Below, piece after piece: positions 52,723 to 64,000 of a DNA stretch of 64,000 nucleotides. Origin of the DNA: Galbula dea. Its lineage: Eukaryota; Chordata; Aves; Piciformes; Galbulidae. Position 1 is the first letter of the stretch. Every line of letters begins with the position of its first letter. The notes beneath the pieces were generated by a model that did not search any database, was not told the origin of the DNA, and saw only the letters and a list, made by a program, of their open reading frames with translations. The stretch lies in contig VWZX01009978.1 of assembly GCA_013399015.1 (NCBI GenBank), positions 234,398 to 298,397 on the forward strand, given 5' to 3'. The position numbers were made by a program, and so were the translations under genes.

Positions 52723-55137
52723 CAAGTAATAAAGGCCAGAAGGGTATCAGTGAAGGTCCTGCCAAAGCCCAGCCATGCAGACAGATCCCAGGTACAGACT
52801 CCAGAGCTGGGAAGGAGCCAGCAAGTACTGCCCTGAGGCCCAGTTTTGGTGCAGGAAGAGAACAGTCTAAGAGAAAAGCTCTAGAGCCACAGCACAGCGT
52901 GGCAAGAGGTGCCAGAGGCACAGAGGCAAGGTTTGCAGGGGTGTTTAGTGCTGCTCTGAAATGATGTTAGAAGGAGAGAGTCAAACAGCAGTGGGCACTT
53001 CTGGGAGCTCAGCTGGGTCCATGCAGGGCAGGACATGCCCTGCACAGCTGCCAGTGCCTTGGTTTCCCTGGGACCTGGGAGGATTCCCACTCAGTCTCTG
53101 CTGAGAGCACTGAAGAAAAGCCCATTTGCAACTAAGAGCTGCAACTGAGACACAGCCAACGTGAAGCTGAGCTGTGAGGGCAACATCACAGCCCAAAGAA
53201 CTGCTAGGAAGGACCATCCAGGGCTGTCCCACCAAGGCTGGGTGTGATCCAGCAGCCTGAAGGGCTCTGCAGTAGAAAACACCCTTCCTTGGAGCATTTG
53301 TGATGGGTTCTTGGCATCCCCCACCTCCAGCTGACAAGGGGAGGCTGCAGGAGGGTGAAGGAGAAGCTAAGTGACCAGAAGCTTTTCTGTTAGACAACAT
53401 TAACCTTTTGCTGCTCCTTTTGGTGTCTTGCATCCAAGAGGGACAAGAGGATGTTCAGCTGCAAGGTTTGTTCTGAGTTAGCTTTGCTTGGTGGAACAGT
53501 TATGGGAGATGCTGATGCCTCCTGCCCCTGCCAGGAGAACAGGCTGAGCACAGGCTGACATTGGTTAATGCAACCTCCCCCTGACAGCACACAAAGGACA
53601 AAAGCTAAGAGCTCACCAGACCATGGAGAATGAGTTATTTTTTCACCTTAGTCATCAGACAGTTGATGACTGAGCCACCCTACAAAAATGTGCTGGAGAA
53701 CACTGACTGCTGGGCACCTACCCCTAGTCTGCAGGCAAGCAGAGGACTTGGTCCTCATTTCAGGCACAAGACCACCAAAAATGTCAACAGCAGAAGCAAA
53801 ATGAGTCTGCATTCAGTGTTCTTCAGTTTTCCAGGGAACATGAGAATGAACTGGAAATTACATTGGCCACTTTCCCTAATGGAACTCAGGATTGCAGAGA
53901 TCAGCTATGGGAAAGTCCTATTAGCTCATCCCACTTTCTTCCTGCTTGTAGGGGACTGTTCCTGACAGCACATTTTCTGCCCCAGTCACTTAAGACCAGC
54001 AATGGGACTTCCACTACTTCCCCTGTTCCACATCCTGATGAATCTTCTGGTTTGGAAACGTTCCTTGATAACCAGACTTTCTTTCCACTGATTAATATCT
54101 TCTCCTTTATCCCTTTGTCATCTCTTGGCACATCCAAACCAGCTTCTCCTCTCTGAAAGATGATCCATCATGCTCTCAGACACTTCCATCTTCTCAAGTT
54201 TTCCCCCCATCCCTCTTGGTCAACTCCTAATGTGGATACTCCACCCCCAAGGGATGTATTAATGACTGCATTCCTTAATCAGTTCAGTCAGGCTCCTCAT
54301 TGCCCTCTCCTGAACTTGGGATGTTCCCAACACTTCCAGGATCAAATCACCTCCTGAAATAATCTCAACAGCATCAAGGTGCTGGGACTATGTTCACCAC
54401 ATGACTGGGATTGATTTGATTTTCTGTTCCATGTAAACAAAGCTCACCTCTGCATGCCTGGGCAGCAGTGAGTGCACCCAGGGCTCTGTCAGACTACTCC
54501 ACCCCTGGCAGCTCTCACCCACTCTACTCACAGCTATCTTCTACTCCCAAAAGCCACTGCTGGGGCTGCAAGTGCCAGTGGCAAACCCCAGATGCCCAGC
54601 ACATTCCTGTGGTCATGTCTGGACCTACTGCTAGCCTCCTTCCCCTGGGCTTTCAAAGGTTGAGAAACCCTGGGACTTGCAACTGTTAGAGCCCATGGCA
54701 CTTAGGGCAAACATGGAGAAGTTGCTTTGGTGTCTCAGCCAACTCCTGAGTTGGATGTTTATACCCTGACTGCCTCAACCCCTTCTAGCAGTGCTAGAGA
54801 AGGCTGTCTCCCTGTTTCAGGTGCTCCTGTGCCAGCACTGTGGAGCACAATGCCATGCCCCAGACTGGTGTTAGCTGCACTAGAAGCTGAGGTTGAACCA
54901 TCTCCAACATCTGCTTCAGAGATGTTTTGGAGCCACTGCAGCAGTGGTGGCTCTTGCAGGGGTGAGCTGTGACACACACACAACATACCCCCAAACAGAA
55001 CCCACATCCAGTGTCTGTCTACAGTTCTGGGGCAGCTCAGAACACATGGAAACCCTTGTCTAGGCTGAAAGTCAGGTGACAAACACATTGCACTGGTGCA
55101 GCACCAGTATGACCTTGGTCATAAGGCTCAGCCCCCC
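52723..55137. other. Unique intergenic DNA
   Basis: 2.4 kb with no recognised exon or repeat family; a short CA run lies near 54973. Confidence 0.5.
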
Positions 55138-55344
55138 CTGCAGCAAGCAGGACATCTTCAACTAGATCAGCTTAAATGCCAACTGCCTGTTTCCCTGTCC
55201 CCATCCTCCTCCTCCTCCCTGAGAGGGACTTCCAGAGCTCTGCAGCAAGCAAGACATCTTCAACTAGATCAGCTTAAATGCCAACTGCCTGTTTCCCTGT
55301 CCCCATCCTCCTCCTCCTCTCTGAGAGGCACTTACAGAGCTCTG
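55138..55344. repeat. Tandem duplication, 102-bp unit, two copies
   Basis: The unit begins CTGCAGCAAGCAGGACATC at 55138 and again at 55240. The first 40 bp resemble the CR1 segment CTGCAGTCAGCAGGGACATC...AACTAGATCAG, so the unit seems to include a CR1 remnant. Copies differ at only a few positions. Confidence 0.92.
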
Positions 55345-56544
55345 AGGATGGTTTCAGAGGACTAGAAACCAGAACAAGCTTCTCAAGTGCCCAGAGGGAG
55401 AACACCTTGAGAAGACACCTCCTGCAGTAGACAGAGAAGTCAAAGACTTCTCACACAGTTGTCAAGACACAACCAATGTCTGACATCATCTCCCAGATGA
55501 AACAGCCCAAAGACCAGAGCCTCTGCTCAGCAGGGAGATGTTACTGCTGGAGACAGGAACAGTTTTCTCTCCAGACTTACACCTCAGATGCAATGTGGTT
55601 TCACCCAAAATCAGGGGTTGACTTCTTTTGAAGTATCTAGGAAGAAATCTTAACTGAAGGTTGGCCAGCAGGTGGGTGAGCCTCTCAACATCAGCTCCAG
55701 ATAGCTTGTCTCCCCTCCTGGTAGACCTTACAGCCAAGCAGCCTGCAAAAGGCAGTAGAAAGAGTCAGTGCCCCACCAGGAAGGTGTCATGGCCCTGGGC
55801 TGTAGAACCTTCTACTCCAGGAGCCCAAGAACAAGGTTTTGGAGCTCTACACCAGACCTGATTGCAACAGCATGCCCAACAGTCCTCCTCTCCTTAATTC
55901 ACTCCTCTCTCCTCCTCCTCCTGTCTCCTCTTCTTCCTGGGCTTTGCAGGATGAAGGCTGCATCCTCCTGTGTGGTGCAGTGGCTGTGACCTTCCAGGGA
56001 GTCTCTAGGTATTGCAAGAAAATAATGCAGCTAACCTTCAAGCTCAGCTATTATGTTCCTTCTGAAATGGCAAAGACAAAGCATAACTGCAGCAGTTTAT
56101 GCAACAAAACCCCCATCATGTTGGGGTTGGAAATACAAGCTGTCAGCCAGGTCACCATCTGAAGCAGGGAGGGGTGTGGAGGTGAGAAAGGCAGATTGTT
56201 CAGAGCAGGATCAAACCTGCTCAGCATGTTTCAGTCCTTCCAGAGAAGGCACCTGCTCAGCACCATCAGAGGGACCCAAGCCAGTGAAGGACACCACCAG
56301 CTTGTTTCCAGGCAGATACATCACAGCCCATGGCCTCATAACACTGCAGCTGAAAGCTCTGGTGTCACCTTCACTGCATCCTGCTGAGGGCTGGGCCAAA
56401 GAATGGGCTCAAGCCCCAGGCTCACTACTCATCCCTCACATAAAGAACTCATCTTTCTGTAGGTTGTCACTCCCCAGGTGCTCTGTACTGGTAGGACTCA
56501 ACCTCCAGGCCCATGTTGTTGTTCAGCAATGGTTGTGTACTGAG
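55345..56544. other. Unique intergenic DNA
   Basis: No exon or repeat family recognised. Confidence 0.5.
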
Positions 56545-56672
56545 TTGCAGTTGAGCAACCTGATCTGGTTGAAGATGGCCCTGCTGACTGCAGGGAGGTT
56601 GGACCAGATGACCTTTAAAAGGTCTCTTCCAACTCAAAACCAGCCCATGATTCTGTGATTCTATTTCAGCAG
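56545..56672 (+). mobile_element. CR1 3' fragment
   Basis: TTGGACCAGATGACCTTTAA, GGTCTCTTCCAAC, ending ATGATTCTGTGATTCTATTT, the repeated octamer-like CR1 terminus. Confidence 0.92.
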
Positions 56673-56764
56673 CAGCCCTTCACAAGGTAACACAGGGAGG
56701 TCAGGCAGGACCAAGCAGTAAAGCAGAGCTCTTCTCCTCCAACATGCAGAAGTTACTGCAGTTG

Positions 56765-57262
56765 TCTGTCAGCAGCTCCATCAAACCACCCCAGAGCCCC
56801 ATCAAACTGCCCCAGAGCCCCAACAAACCACCCCAGAGGCCCATCAAACACCCCCAGAGGCCCATCAAACACCCCCAGAGCCCCATCAAACTGCCCTAGA
56901 GCCCCAACAAACCACCCCAGAGGCCCATCAAGCTACCCCAGAGCCCCATCCAACCTCCCCAAGAGCCCCATCCAACCCCCCAAGACCCNNNNNNNNNNNN
57001 NNNNNNNNNNNNNNNNNNNNNNNNNNNNNNNNNNNNNNNNNNCCCCACAGCCCCATCCAACCTCCCCAGAGACCCATCTAACCTCCCCAAGAGACCCATC
57101 CAACTGCCCCAGAGCCCCAACAAAAAGCCCCAGAGCCCCATCCAACCACCCCACAGCCCCATCCAACCTCCCTAGAGACCCATCCAACTGCCCCACAACC
57201 CCATCCAACCACCCCAGAGCCCCATCCAACCACCCCAGAGCCCCATCCAACAGCCCCACAAC
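56765..57262. repeat. Minisatellite, 20-22-bp units, with assembly gap
   Basis: Units of the type CCCCAGAGCCCCATCAAAC / CCCCAGAGCCCCATCCAACC continue on both sides of a 54-N gap (56989-57042), so the true array length is unknown. The minus strand is G-rich with regularly spaced GGGG runs. The frames reading MGLWGGLMGLWG come from the array. Confidence 0.95.
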
Positions 57263-58055
57263 CCCCAGAGGATCCTGCTGGAGTATGATTTCTCTCTGGG
57301 TAGCTGTCCACACCAGCTCAACATTGGTGGCAGGGACAAGCTCTGTCCTCCCTCATCTCCAAGACAAACATCTTGACATCATTTGTTTAGACACAATGAG
57401 CCATGGCTGAGTTACCAGAGCACGGAAGCACTCAGGGACACCAGGCAGGAAACTGCATCTACTGTAATTAACGACCTACCTCAGTCCCTAATTAAAAGCT
57501 GTTCAGGATCAAGGGGTCTGGAGCCAGGAGTGTTTTCAGTGGTTTTACAAAGGATCAGCAGGGTGTTTTCACAACCTTCCAAACTAAATCCACATGCACA
57601 AGCTGCCTTAGGACAACGCCAGGGCTTTGCTTTACCCCATCCCACAGCAACATCACCCTGCTCATGGATCCCAGCATCCCACCAGGGCTAGAGCTGCCCT
57701 GAAGCTGCTCACCACAGACCTTTGGCATGTGAGAAGACACTTTCTGCAGATCAGTAGCAGTAGCAGCTCCATGTGGCACCAAAACTCGGGTTTCTGTTCC
57801 TGAACTAACCCAGCCACTGAAGCCTACAGCTAAGCTCTCCTCTGAGCAGGACACAGGGTACTGGGGCCTGTCTACATCACTAGATGTTCCTGAAAGAGTA
57901 ACATCAGCTTGAGCTTAAACCAAGAAACACACAGTTAATTTTCCTGTGCCATTCACTGCAGCATTTTAGGAAGAAGAAGGTTCTTGACATTCTCATTGAT
58001 CAGGCTCTGGCAGGCTCCTACCTAGGTAATAAACACTTGCCCAGGGATAGACTTC
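57263..58055. other. Unique intergenic DNA
   Basis: No exon or repeat family recognised. Confidence 0.5.
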
Positions 58056-58178
58056 CAAAATCTCAGCATGGAGAGGGTTGGAAGGGACCTCTGGAGATCA
58101 TCCAGTCCAACCTCCCTGCTCCAGCAGGGTCACCCACAGCAGCTTGCCCAGGATCACCTCCAAGTGGGTTTGCAACAT
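58056..58178 (-). mobile_element. CR1 3' fragment
   Basis: GGTTGGAAGGGACCTCTGG, CATCCAGTCCAACCTCCCTG and CTCCAGCAGGGTCACCCAC. Confidence 0.9.
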
Positions 58179-58596
58179 GTGGCTGGAAGATAAGCACTGG
58201 CTAAGGAACCATCAGCCTTTTCTTTAGGGCAAGAACCAAGTATTTAGCCAAAACTCCTATAGCTGGTGACAGAACTGGAGCCAGCTCTGTGGCCACTGAT
58301 CACCCAGTGCAAAGCAAGCAGGGAGCAGCCCCTTGCAGTGCTCTGGGCTGCCCTCCTTGTGTGCTGAGGAGCACAGAGCTTTGTGTGCTTGGTTGTCTCT
58401 TTCCATTCACACTCCCCAAGCAGTATAGAACCAGCCAACAGGGTTTTGGTAAGAGGTAGGTGCACTCTGCTAGAAAGAGCATGTGATACACCAGAGGCAT
58501 GACCACATGTACATAGGAAACAAGTCTGTGCACACAATAACTCCTCTGGGTTAATCCAGAAGTTGTAACAATCTGTGAGTTACAGAGACTTGTTGG

Positions 58597-59178
58597 GACT
58601 CAGAATGGTTTGGGTTGAAGAGACCTTCAAAGCTCATCTAGTCCAGCAGGGACATAAACCAGAGCAGGCTGCTCACAGCCCCTAACAACCTGAGCTGGGA
58701 TGGTTCCAGGGATGGGACACTTCCCACCTCTCTGGGCAACCTGGGACAGGCTCTCACCACCCTCAGCACCAAAATTTTCTTCTAGTCTGAATCTCCTCCT
58801 TTAGTTTCAACCCATCAGCCCTTGTCCTGTCCCAACAGGCCCTGATAAAAAGTCTCTCCCCATCTTTCTGAGAGGCCCTTGAAGTCCTGCAAGGCTGCAG
58901 GAAGGTCTCCCTGGAGCCTTCTCTTCTCCAGGCTCAACAATCACAACTCTCTCAGCCTGTCCTCATAACAAAGAGCCCTCAGATCATTGTTGTGGCCTCC
59001 TCTGGCCCTGCTCCAGCAGGTCCATGTCTCTGCTGTGCTGAGGACTCCAGAGCTGGCCCCAGCACTGCAGGTGAGATCTCCCCAGAGCAGAGCAGAGGCA
59101 GAATCTCCCCCTTGACCTGCTGGCCACACTGCTTGGGGATGCAGCCCAGGACATGGTTGGTTCCAGTGCTGAGGACAC
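58597..59178 (-). mobile_element. CR1 LINE fragment, about 580 bp
   Basis: The terminus near AGAATGGTTTGGGTTGAAG is followed by the TGCAGTCAGCAGGGAC-type subfamily body (with a short deletion there). Upstream sequence reaches GACCTGCTGGCCACACTGC, further 5' than its relatives at 44.9 and 63.4 kb. Confidence 0.93.
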
Positions 59179-60842
59179 ACATTCTCACCATGCTTTGGAC
59201 TCATGGCACAGCACTCTCCCTGTCTGACCTCCTTGCTGTGCACCAAGCCCTGCCCCATGCTACCCCTGCCCCAGCTGCACTGCAGGCTCCCAGGCACCAG
59301 TGAGGCCAAGAGGAAGCAGAGTAACAGCAGAAAACTGCTTTCTGGGAACAAGGCAATCCCAGCTGTTAAAAAGCCAGCCTGAGCAGATAGTTACAGCCTC
59401 CAGGCCCCCATGCAGGTGGCCCTCTCCCTCCCCAATCCCCTCCCCATCTCCTGCTCTCAAAGCTGGAGAAGCAAATTGCTTCCGCTCATTAGCATTTGAC
59501 AAATAACCACAGAAGGAAAACAAGTCCCCAGCAGGATATGAATGAGCTCAGGCCTTTATTGCCATCTGACTGCACCAAGAAAGCATGTCATCAATTTCCC
59601 ATGCTCTACTGCACCTTCTCTCCCTCTCTGAGAAGGATGAGCACCCTCAGCAGCTCAGAAAGGATCAGAGAGGCCAAGTCACAACAGCGCAGCAAGAAGG
59701 AATGACCTGGGAGCTGCAAGAGGGGAGCTGAGGTGAGACATGGCAACTTCTGAGCTTGTGGGCACAGGTACAAGTGCCAGGCTGGCTGTGCAGGAAGGGC
59801 TGTGAGCAGCTCATGCATTGACCCTCAAACACTAACTGCAAGCAAGAGAACTGGCTCATCAGAATAAGTGTTCTATCAGAGCTGAGGGGACCCAAGGCAG
59901 CCTCACCTAGCTCAGATCCTGGGTGGAAGGAGGCACAGAAACCCAGTCACCCACTACCCTGCCACTGGGTCAGCACTGCCTGCTCCTGCCATCCAGGAGA
60001 AGACCAAGGCCAGAAGCCTTTGAGCAGAACCATCCCCTCTGGTGTTATCTCCAGTAACACTGTGCTGGGGTGGCACCAGGTCAGTGCCCAAGGATTCAGG
60101 AGAGGGAAGAGAACTGCTCTCCACAGCACCAGCTTTTCTCAAAGCCTGTGTCTGCTACAGTCCTGTCACAGTCAGGAGCCTTCACACCCAGTGCATCCCA
60201 GGAGCACCAGGTCCCTCCATGCCCTTGCAAATGTTGCTATGGAATTGCACATTTTGACTCCCAAAAAGGAGTGTGGACTGTCCCTGGTGGCCCTGGGACC
60301 ACATGACTCCTATATTTCACCCCAAAGTGTGTGTATGTCTGTGTGTGAGCTATAGGAAGCATTTCTACACCTGACCTGGGATTCATCCACAGGCAGGGGA
60401 AGGGCAGTTTGGACTTACCTGCTTGCTTCAAGCTCAGCAAGAGCAGATGAGGTCCTTAGTGGAAACCAGGCAGGTTCTTCTGAGGAATTCCAGTAAACAC
60501 AACCCTTTCAGGCAGGACTGAGTCAGTAATGCTCCCTGAGAAGCAGCAAAGATGCTTATCTTCAGGTGCTCTGGGTGAGTACAGACAGACATGGGCTCAC
60601 ACTCTCAGAAACTCCCACAGAGCTCAAGTGTTAATAAGTGGTTGAGAGGCTGAGTCCTTAATCAGCAGGCAGCAGGCAGGGTTTGGAAAGCAGGAATGTG
60701 AGTGTTCATGAGGAAACTTTGGGAAGAGCTGCCATGGAGTGCATAAATAAAAGTGCAAAGCTCAAAAAGAACAATTAGAAGAATGTAGTCAGGCCAAAGT
60801 TCAGGTTTTTTTCAGGTATTTCTCTGAATTTAGAAGCATTTC
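59179..60842. other. Unique intergenic DNA
   Basis: No exon or repeat family recognised; a short (GT)n-like stretch lies near 60328-60345. Confidence 0.5.
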
Positions 60843-60935
60843 ATAGAATCATAGAATGTCCTGAGTTGGAAGGGAGGATCCATAAAGATCATCAAGTCCA
60901 ACTCCTGTCTCTGCACTAGACAACCCCAGTGCCTG
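60843..60935 (-). mobile_element. CR1 3' fragment
   Basis: ATAGAATCATAGAATGTCC, then TCATCAAGTCCAACTCCTG. Confidence 0.9.
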
Positions 60936-61203
60936 TGTCTGAGCTGCAGGAATCAGTTCTTCTGTTCATCCTCTTGCACAGTGCCAGCTGCTCCTGGGAA
61001 GAATGACTTGGAAAGGGAGCTGGTAGACTGCAGATGTTTTTCAGCCCTTCCCATCTCCAGGCAGGCTCTCCACTGCCAATCTGGTTCTGAGATCAAGTCA
61101 GGAACAACAGAAGGGAACCCAGAAGAAGGGGTGGAGGACTGCTGCTTCTCTGCAGCCCTAGGGAAGCCAGAAGGCCCCTGTAGGTGTCTATCACCTCTGA
61201 AGG

Positions 61204-61392
61204 TACATAGAATCATAGACAAGTTAGAGTTAGAAGGGAACTCAAAGTCCATCTAGTCCAACCCCCTGCAGTCAGCAGGGACATCTCCAGCTACATCAGG
61301 TTGCTCACAGCCCCAGACAACCTGAGCTGGAATGGTTCCAGGGGTGGGACATCTCCCACCTCTCTGGGCAACCTCAGACAGGGTCTCACCTT
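61204..61392 (-). mobile_element. CR1 3' fragment
   Basis: ACATAGAATCATAGACAAG, then CCCCCTGCAGTCAGCAGGG and CTCTCTGGGCAACC. Confidence 0.91.
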
Positions 61393-62099
61393 CTGGGATT
61401 ATTACTGCCAGGACAATGATACAACAAACATGGTCTTAACAGGATGCTGCAGTTAGCCAGCTGGTCCCCTGGATCACCAGCACACTCCAGTGCTCTTGGG
61501 CACTTGCCCTGGGGTCACACAAAGTGGTTCTGATACTCTGAGAAATTACAAAATCAAACCAGTTCCAGAAGGTTCTTCTGTGCTCTAAGTAAAAGCAAGT
61601 GGACAGCTATAAACAGAGCTGGTGGACTGACATCTCAAGAGCTTCCTGCCTGCCTTTCCTGTGTGTCATGGGGCACAGATCTTACTCCTTTTTGAGTGGG
61701 GGATGTTTTCTTTCAGTGCATCTTCACATCATGACAGCCAGCAGCAGACATGGCCAATGTCCCAGGTGACCTGGTATTGTGGCCTCTCCTTCACAAGTGC
61801 TGCTTCTAACCTGGAGAGAGCACCCAAAACCAACAGGAACACTCAGCATCTGGGTCACTGCAGTCCAAGAGACAGAGATGAAGCAGATGCTGGGAAAAAT
61901 CAGGTCCTGTTCCTTGAAATGAATGGTGGTGGAGAGTCCTTTGCTCAGCTTCTTCCAGGCACTGCTTTGTTATGTTCATAAAAGCAATGCATGAAATTAG
62001 TTCTCATTTTTGGTTCCATTTTACAGCTTGGGAAGGTGTCTGAGGTTTTTGCAGGGCTGTTGAGGTTGTCTCAGGGCTACTCAAGTCCATGCAGATGTG
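61393..62099. other. Unique intergenic DNA
   Basis: No exon or repeat family recognised. Confidence 0.5.
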
Positions 62100-62205
62100 C
62101 AATAAAAGTATAGATGTGGTCCTCAGGGCTATGGGGATAGGTTGATAGTTGGACTTGATGATCCTAAAGGTCTCTTCCAACCTTCATGATTCTGTGTGAC
62201 ATAGT
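62100..62205 (+). mobile_element. CR1 3' fragment
   Basis: TATAGATGTGGTCCTCAGG, GTTGGACTTGATGATCCTAAAGG-like and TTCATGATTCTGTG. Confidence 0.9.
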
Positions 62206-63375
62206 GCTAAGAAGCAGAGCTGTAGCATGGAAGAGGAGCTCAGCTATGCCCAGAAGAGCCTGGGCTAGTGTATGGTCAATAGAAAGAGACAGGATGGTAG
62301 GACAAACATTTGAAAGCAAGAGCTTTTGAGGGGCTCTAAACCATCCTGCTCAGGGAGTGACTTTTCCTCATGGTTGGGGACTTAGAAGTCTTTTCTAGGA
62401 GGGGTGATTGTCTAGTAGGGTTCATAGGCTTGTATGAAATGGGGGACACAGCCTGAACCAACCTCTGATCCCTGGGTTCACTCTCATACCTCCCTGAGGC
62501 TTTCTTGACTCACAGCCCTGTGCTTGGAGAGGAAAACCAGGCTGTTTATAATAGAACTGCCTGTGTAGGCAGCTGGAAACTTTGTGGTGGGAGCTCAGTG
62601 GTGATCAATGGCTTCTGCCACCTCATTTCCACCTGTCTGAACAGTTCTCAAACATGTTGCATTTGCTGTGATGTTCTGGCCCTGGGCTTCCCAGAAAAGG
62701 GGATCAGCATCTTTGGGTACAGCATCCTTGCACCTCCTCACTGGTTATTCCAGGCAGGCAGTGGAAATAAGTAGCACATGAAGGCCATCAACCTTCCTCT
62801 GCCCACCCAGAGCTTCCTCTTCCTTGACTTGTGAGCATGATTCATGAGCCTGACTCTGCAGTTAAAACCAAGAGCTGCAACCTTCACTCCTCACATCCTT
62901 CAACCTACCTTCCTGGGACATGCCCTCCCCTGGGACCAGGCTGAGGTTGGGAAGACCTGGCAGTGCTCTAGTCTTAGGAGCTGAACCTGAGGGATAAACC
63001 TGTCCAGTGTCTGGGCTGCTTTGATGCTTGGAGGCATCAAGGGATTAGGATGTTTGCTTGGTTCCAAGCTTTGACTCCAGTTAAGGTTTGAGCTAGCTAC
63101 AGGGTGTTTTAATTTCATTGTGTCCCAGACTGGAGGATCTACCAAGACCAACTTTGTTTTCTCTGATGAATTTGCTGAAAGGGGCTTCACAACTCAGGTT
63201 TATTTGTGCTAAGCCTGACTTGGTTTACAGGAGTCCTGCACCCAAGCTACAAACACCACTGAAAGCTTCCTGTCGTGGTTTCCTGCCTCAGCTGAAACAC
63301 CTCCTCAGCAGGGCCTGCTCTCCCTTCCTGTTCTCATCAAGGCCATTTCTGGGCTTCATGAAGGCAACAAATAAA
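62206..63375. other. Unique intergenic DNA
   Basis: No exon or repeat family recognised. Confidence 0.5.
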
Positions 63376-63825
63376 TAGAATCATAGAACCACAGCCTGGT
63401 TTGGGTGGCAAGGCACCTTTACAGGTCACCTAGTCCAACCTCCCTGCAGTCAGCAGGGACATCGGCAACTACAGCAGGTTGCTCACAGCCCCAAACAACC
63501 TGACCTGGGATGGTCCCAAGGATGGGACATCTCCCACCTCTCTGGGCAACCTGGGACAGGCTCTCACCACCCTCAGCACCAAAAATTCCTTCCATCTAGT
63601 CTAAATCTCTCCTTTCAGTTTCAACCCATCAGCCCTTGTCCTGTCCCAACAGGCCCTGATAAAAAGTCTCTCCCCATCTTTCTGAGAGGCCCTTGAAGTC
63701 CTGAAAGGTTGCAGGAAGGTCTCCCTGGAGCCTTCTCTTCTCCAGGCTGAACAACCCCAACTCTCTCAGCTTGTCCTCACAGCAGAGAGCTTCCAGCCTT
63801 CAGATCATTGTTGTGACCTCCTCTG
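63376..63825 (-). mobile_element. CR1 LINE fragment
   Basis: ATAGAATCATAGAACCACAG terminus, CTCCCTGCAGTCAGCAGGG, and upstream to CTTCAGATCATTGTTGTGAC. It is close to the copies at 31958-32448 and 58597-59178. Confidence 0.93.
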
Positions 63826-64000
63826 GAATACAAGTACACTGTAATCTAGATATATAAGAATATAGGTAAAATAGAGAAGGGTCTGGTTGCCATAAATCCA
63901 TCTCTCTGTAAGTCTCTGCTCTTTCAGACTGAGCAGAGCAGAGTGAGCAGAGCAGAATGGTTTCCCCTTGAGCAGTGTCCTCCTGACTCCTCCCTCATTC

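Noticed and set aside
56701..57313. Gly/Trp/Leu-rich repeat ORFs (MGLWGGLMGLWG)
   Set aside because: Tandem-array artefact that also spans an N gap.
1..64000. tRNA, rRNA or known small RNA genes
   Set aside because: I looked for B-box-like GGTTCGANTCC and other hallmarks and saw none convincing; a covariance-model scan (tRNAscan-SE, Infernal/Rfam) would be decisive.
24913..64000. A second protein-coding gene upstream of ADAMTS10
   Set aside because: No stretch showed conserved domain motifs with matching splice sites. A translated search against bird proteomes would settle whether a short or fast-evolving exon was missed.

Overview
This is vertebrate nuclear DNA, almost certainly from a bird. 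Roughly a fifth of the window (about 40 hand-marked pieces) is CR1 LINE sequence. Most pieces are 5'-truncated copies with the typical avian 3' end. There is also an LTR whose minus-strand end begins with the TGTCCTGGTTTGGGC motif seen in many avian ERV LTRs, plus several GC-rich minisatellites. The CR1 load looks high for a bird and would suit a CR1-rich lineage such as woodpeckers or hornbills, but that is a guess. Runs of N at 40641-40665 and 56989-57042 and single Ns at 18662 and 41797 show that this is a draft assembly.

The only gene I can support is ADAMTS10, on the minus strand. Nine coding exons are present, from the initiator ATG at 24749 to the end of the metalloprotease domain at 395. 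All have consensus splice sites, and they join into one open frame of 452 codons plus two bases. They encode the signal peptide (24749-24662), the prodomain (18287-17923, 11896-11737 and the start of 8916-8699) and the catalytic domain (rest of 8916-8699, then 6527-6444, 6096-5951, 2030-1987, 789-684, 541-395). The disintegrin-like, thrombospondin, cysteine-rich, spacer and PLAC exons lie beyond the left edge.

From 1 to about 24.7 kb the non-exonic DNA is ADAMTS10 intron carrying CR1 copies, a minisatellite next to exon 2 (18.4-19.0 kb), a perfect 77-bp palindrome (11559-11635) and a short duplicated segment in intron 3. From 24.9 to 64 kb I see no protein-coding exon. This part is upstream or intergenic DNA with CpG-rich patches (about 24.84-24.91, 29.34-29.51 and 39.7-40.0 kb) that could hold promoters or 5' non-coding exons. 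It also carries minisatellites at 28.7-29.2, 36.5-36.8, 38.4-39.3 and 56.8-57.3 kb and a low-complexity C/A tract around the 40.6 kb gap. A solo LTR at 41438-42495 is nested in a CR1; its 5-bp target-site duplication is visible, and its length is inflated by a 373-bp assembly duplication.

I found no unknown protein system. The observations most worth following are the LTR/assembly artefact, the intronic palindrome, the 120-bp higher-order minisatellite next to a CpG patch, and the conserved non-canonical furin site of ADAMTS10.
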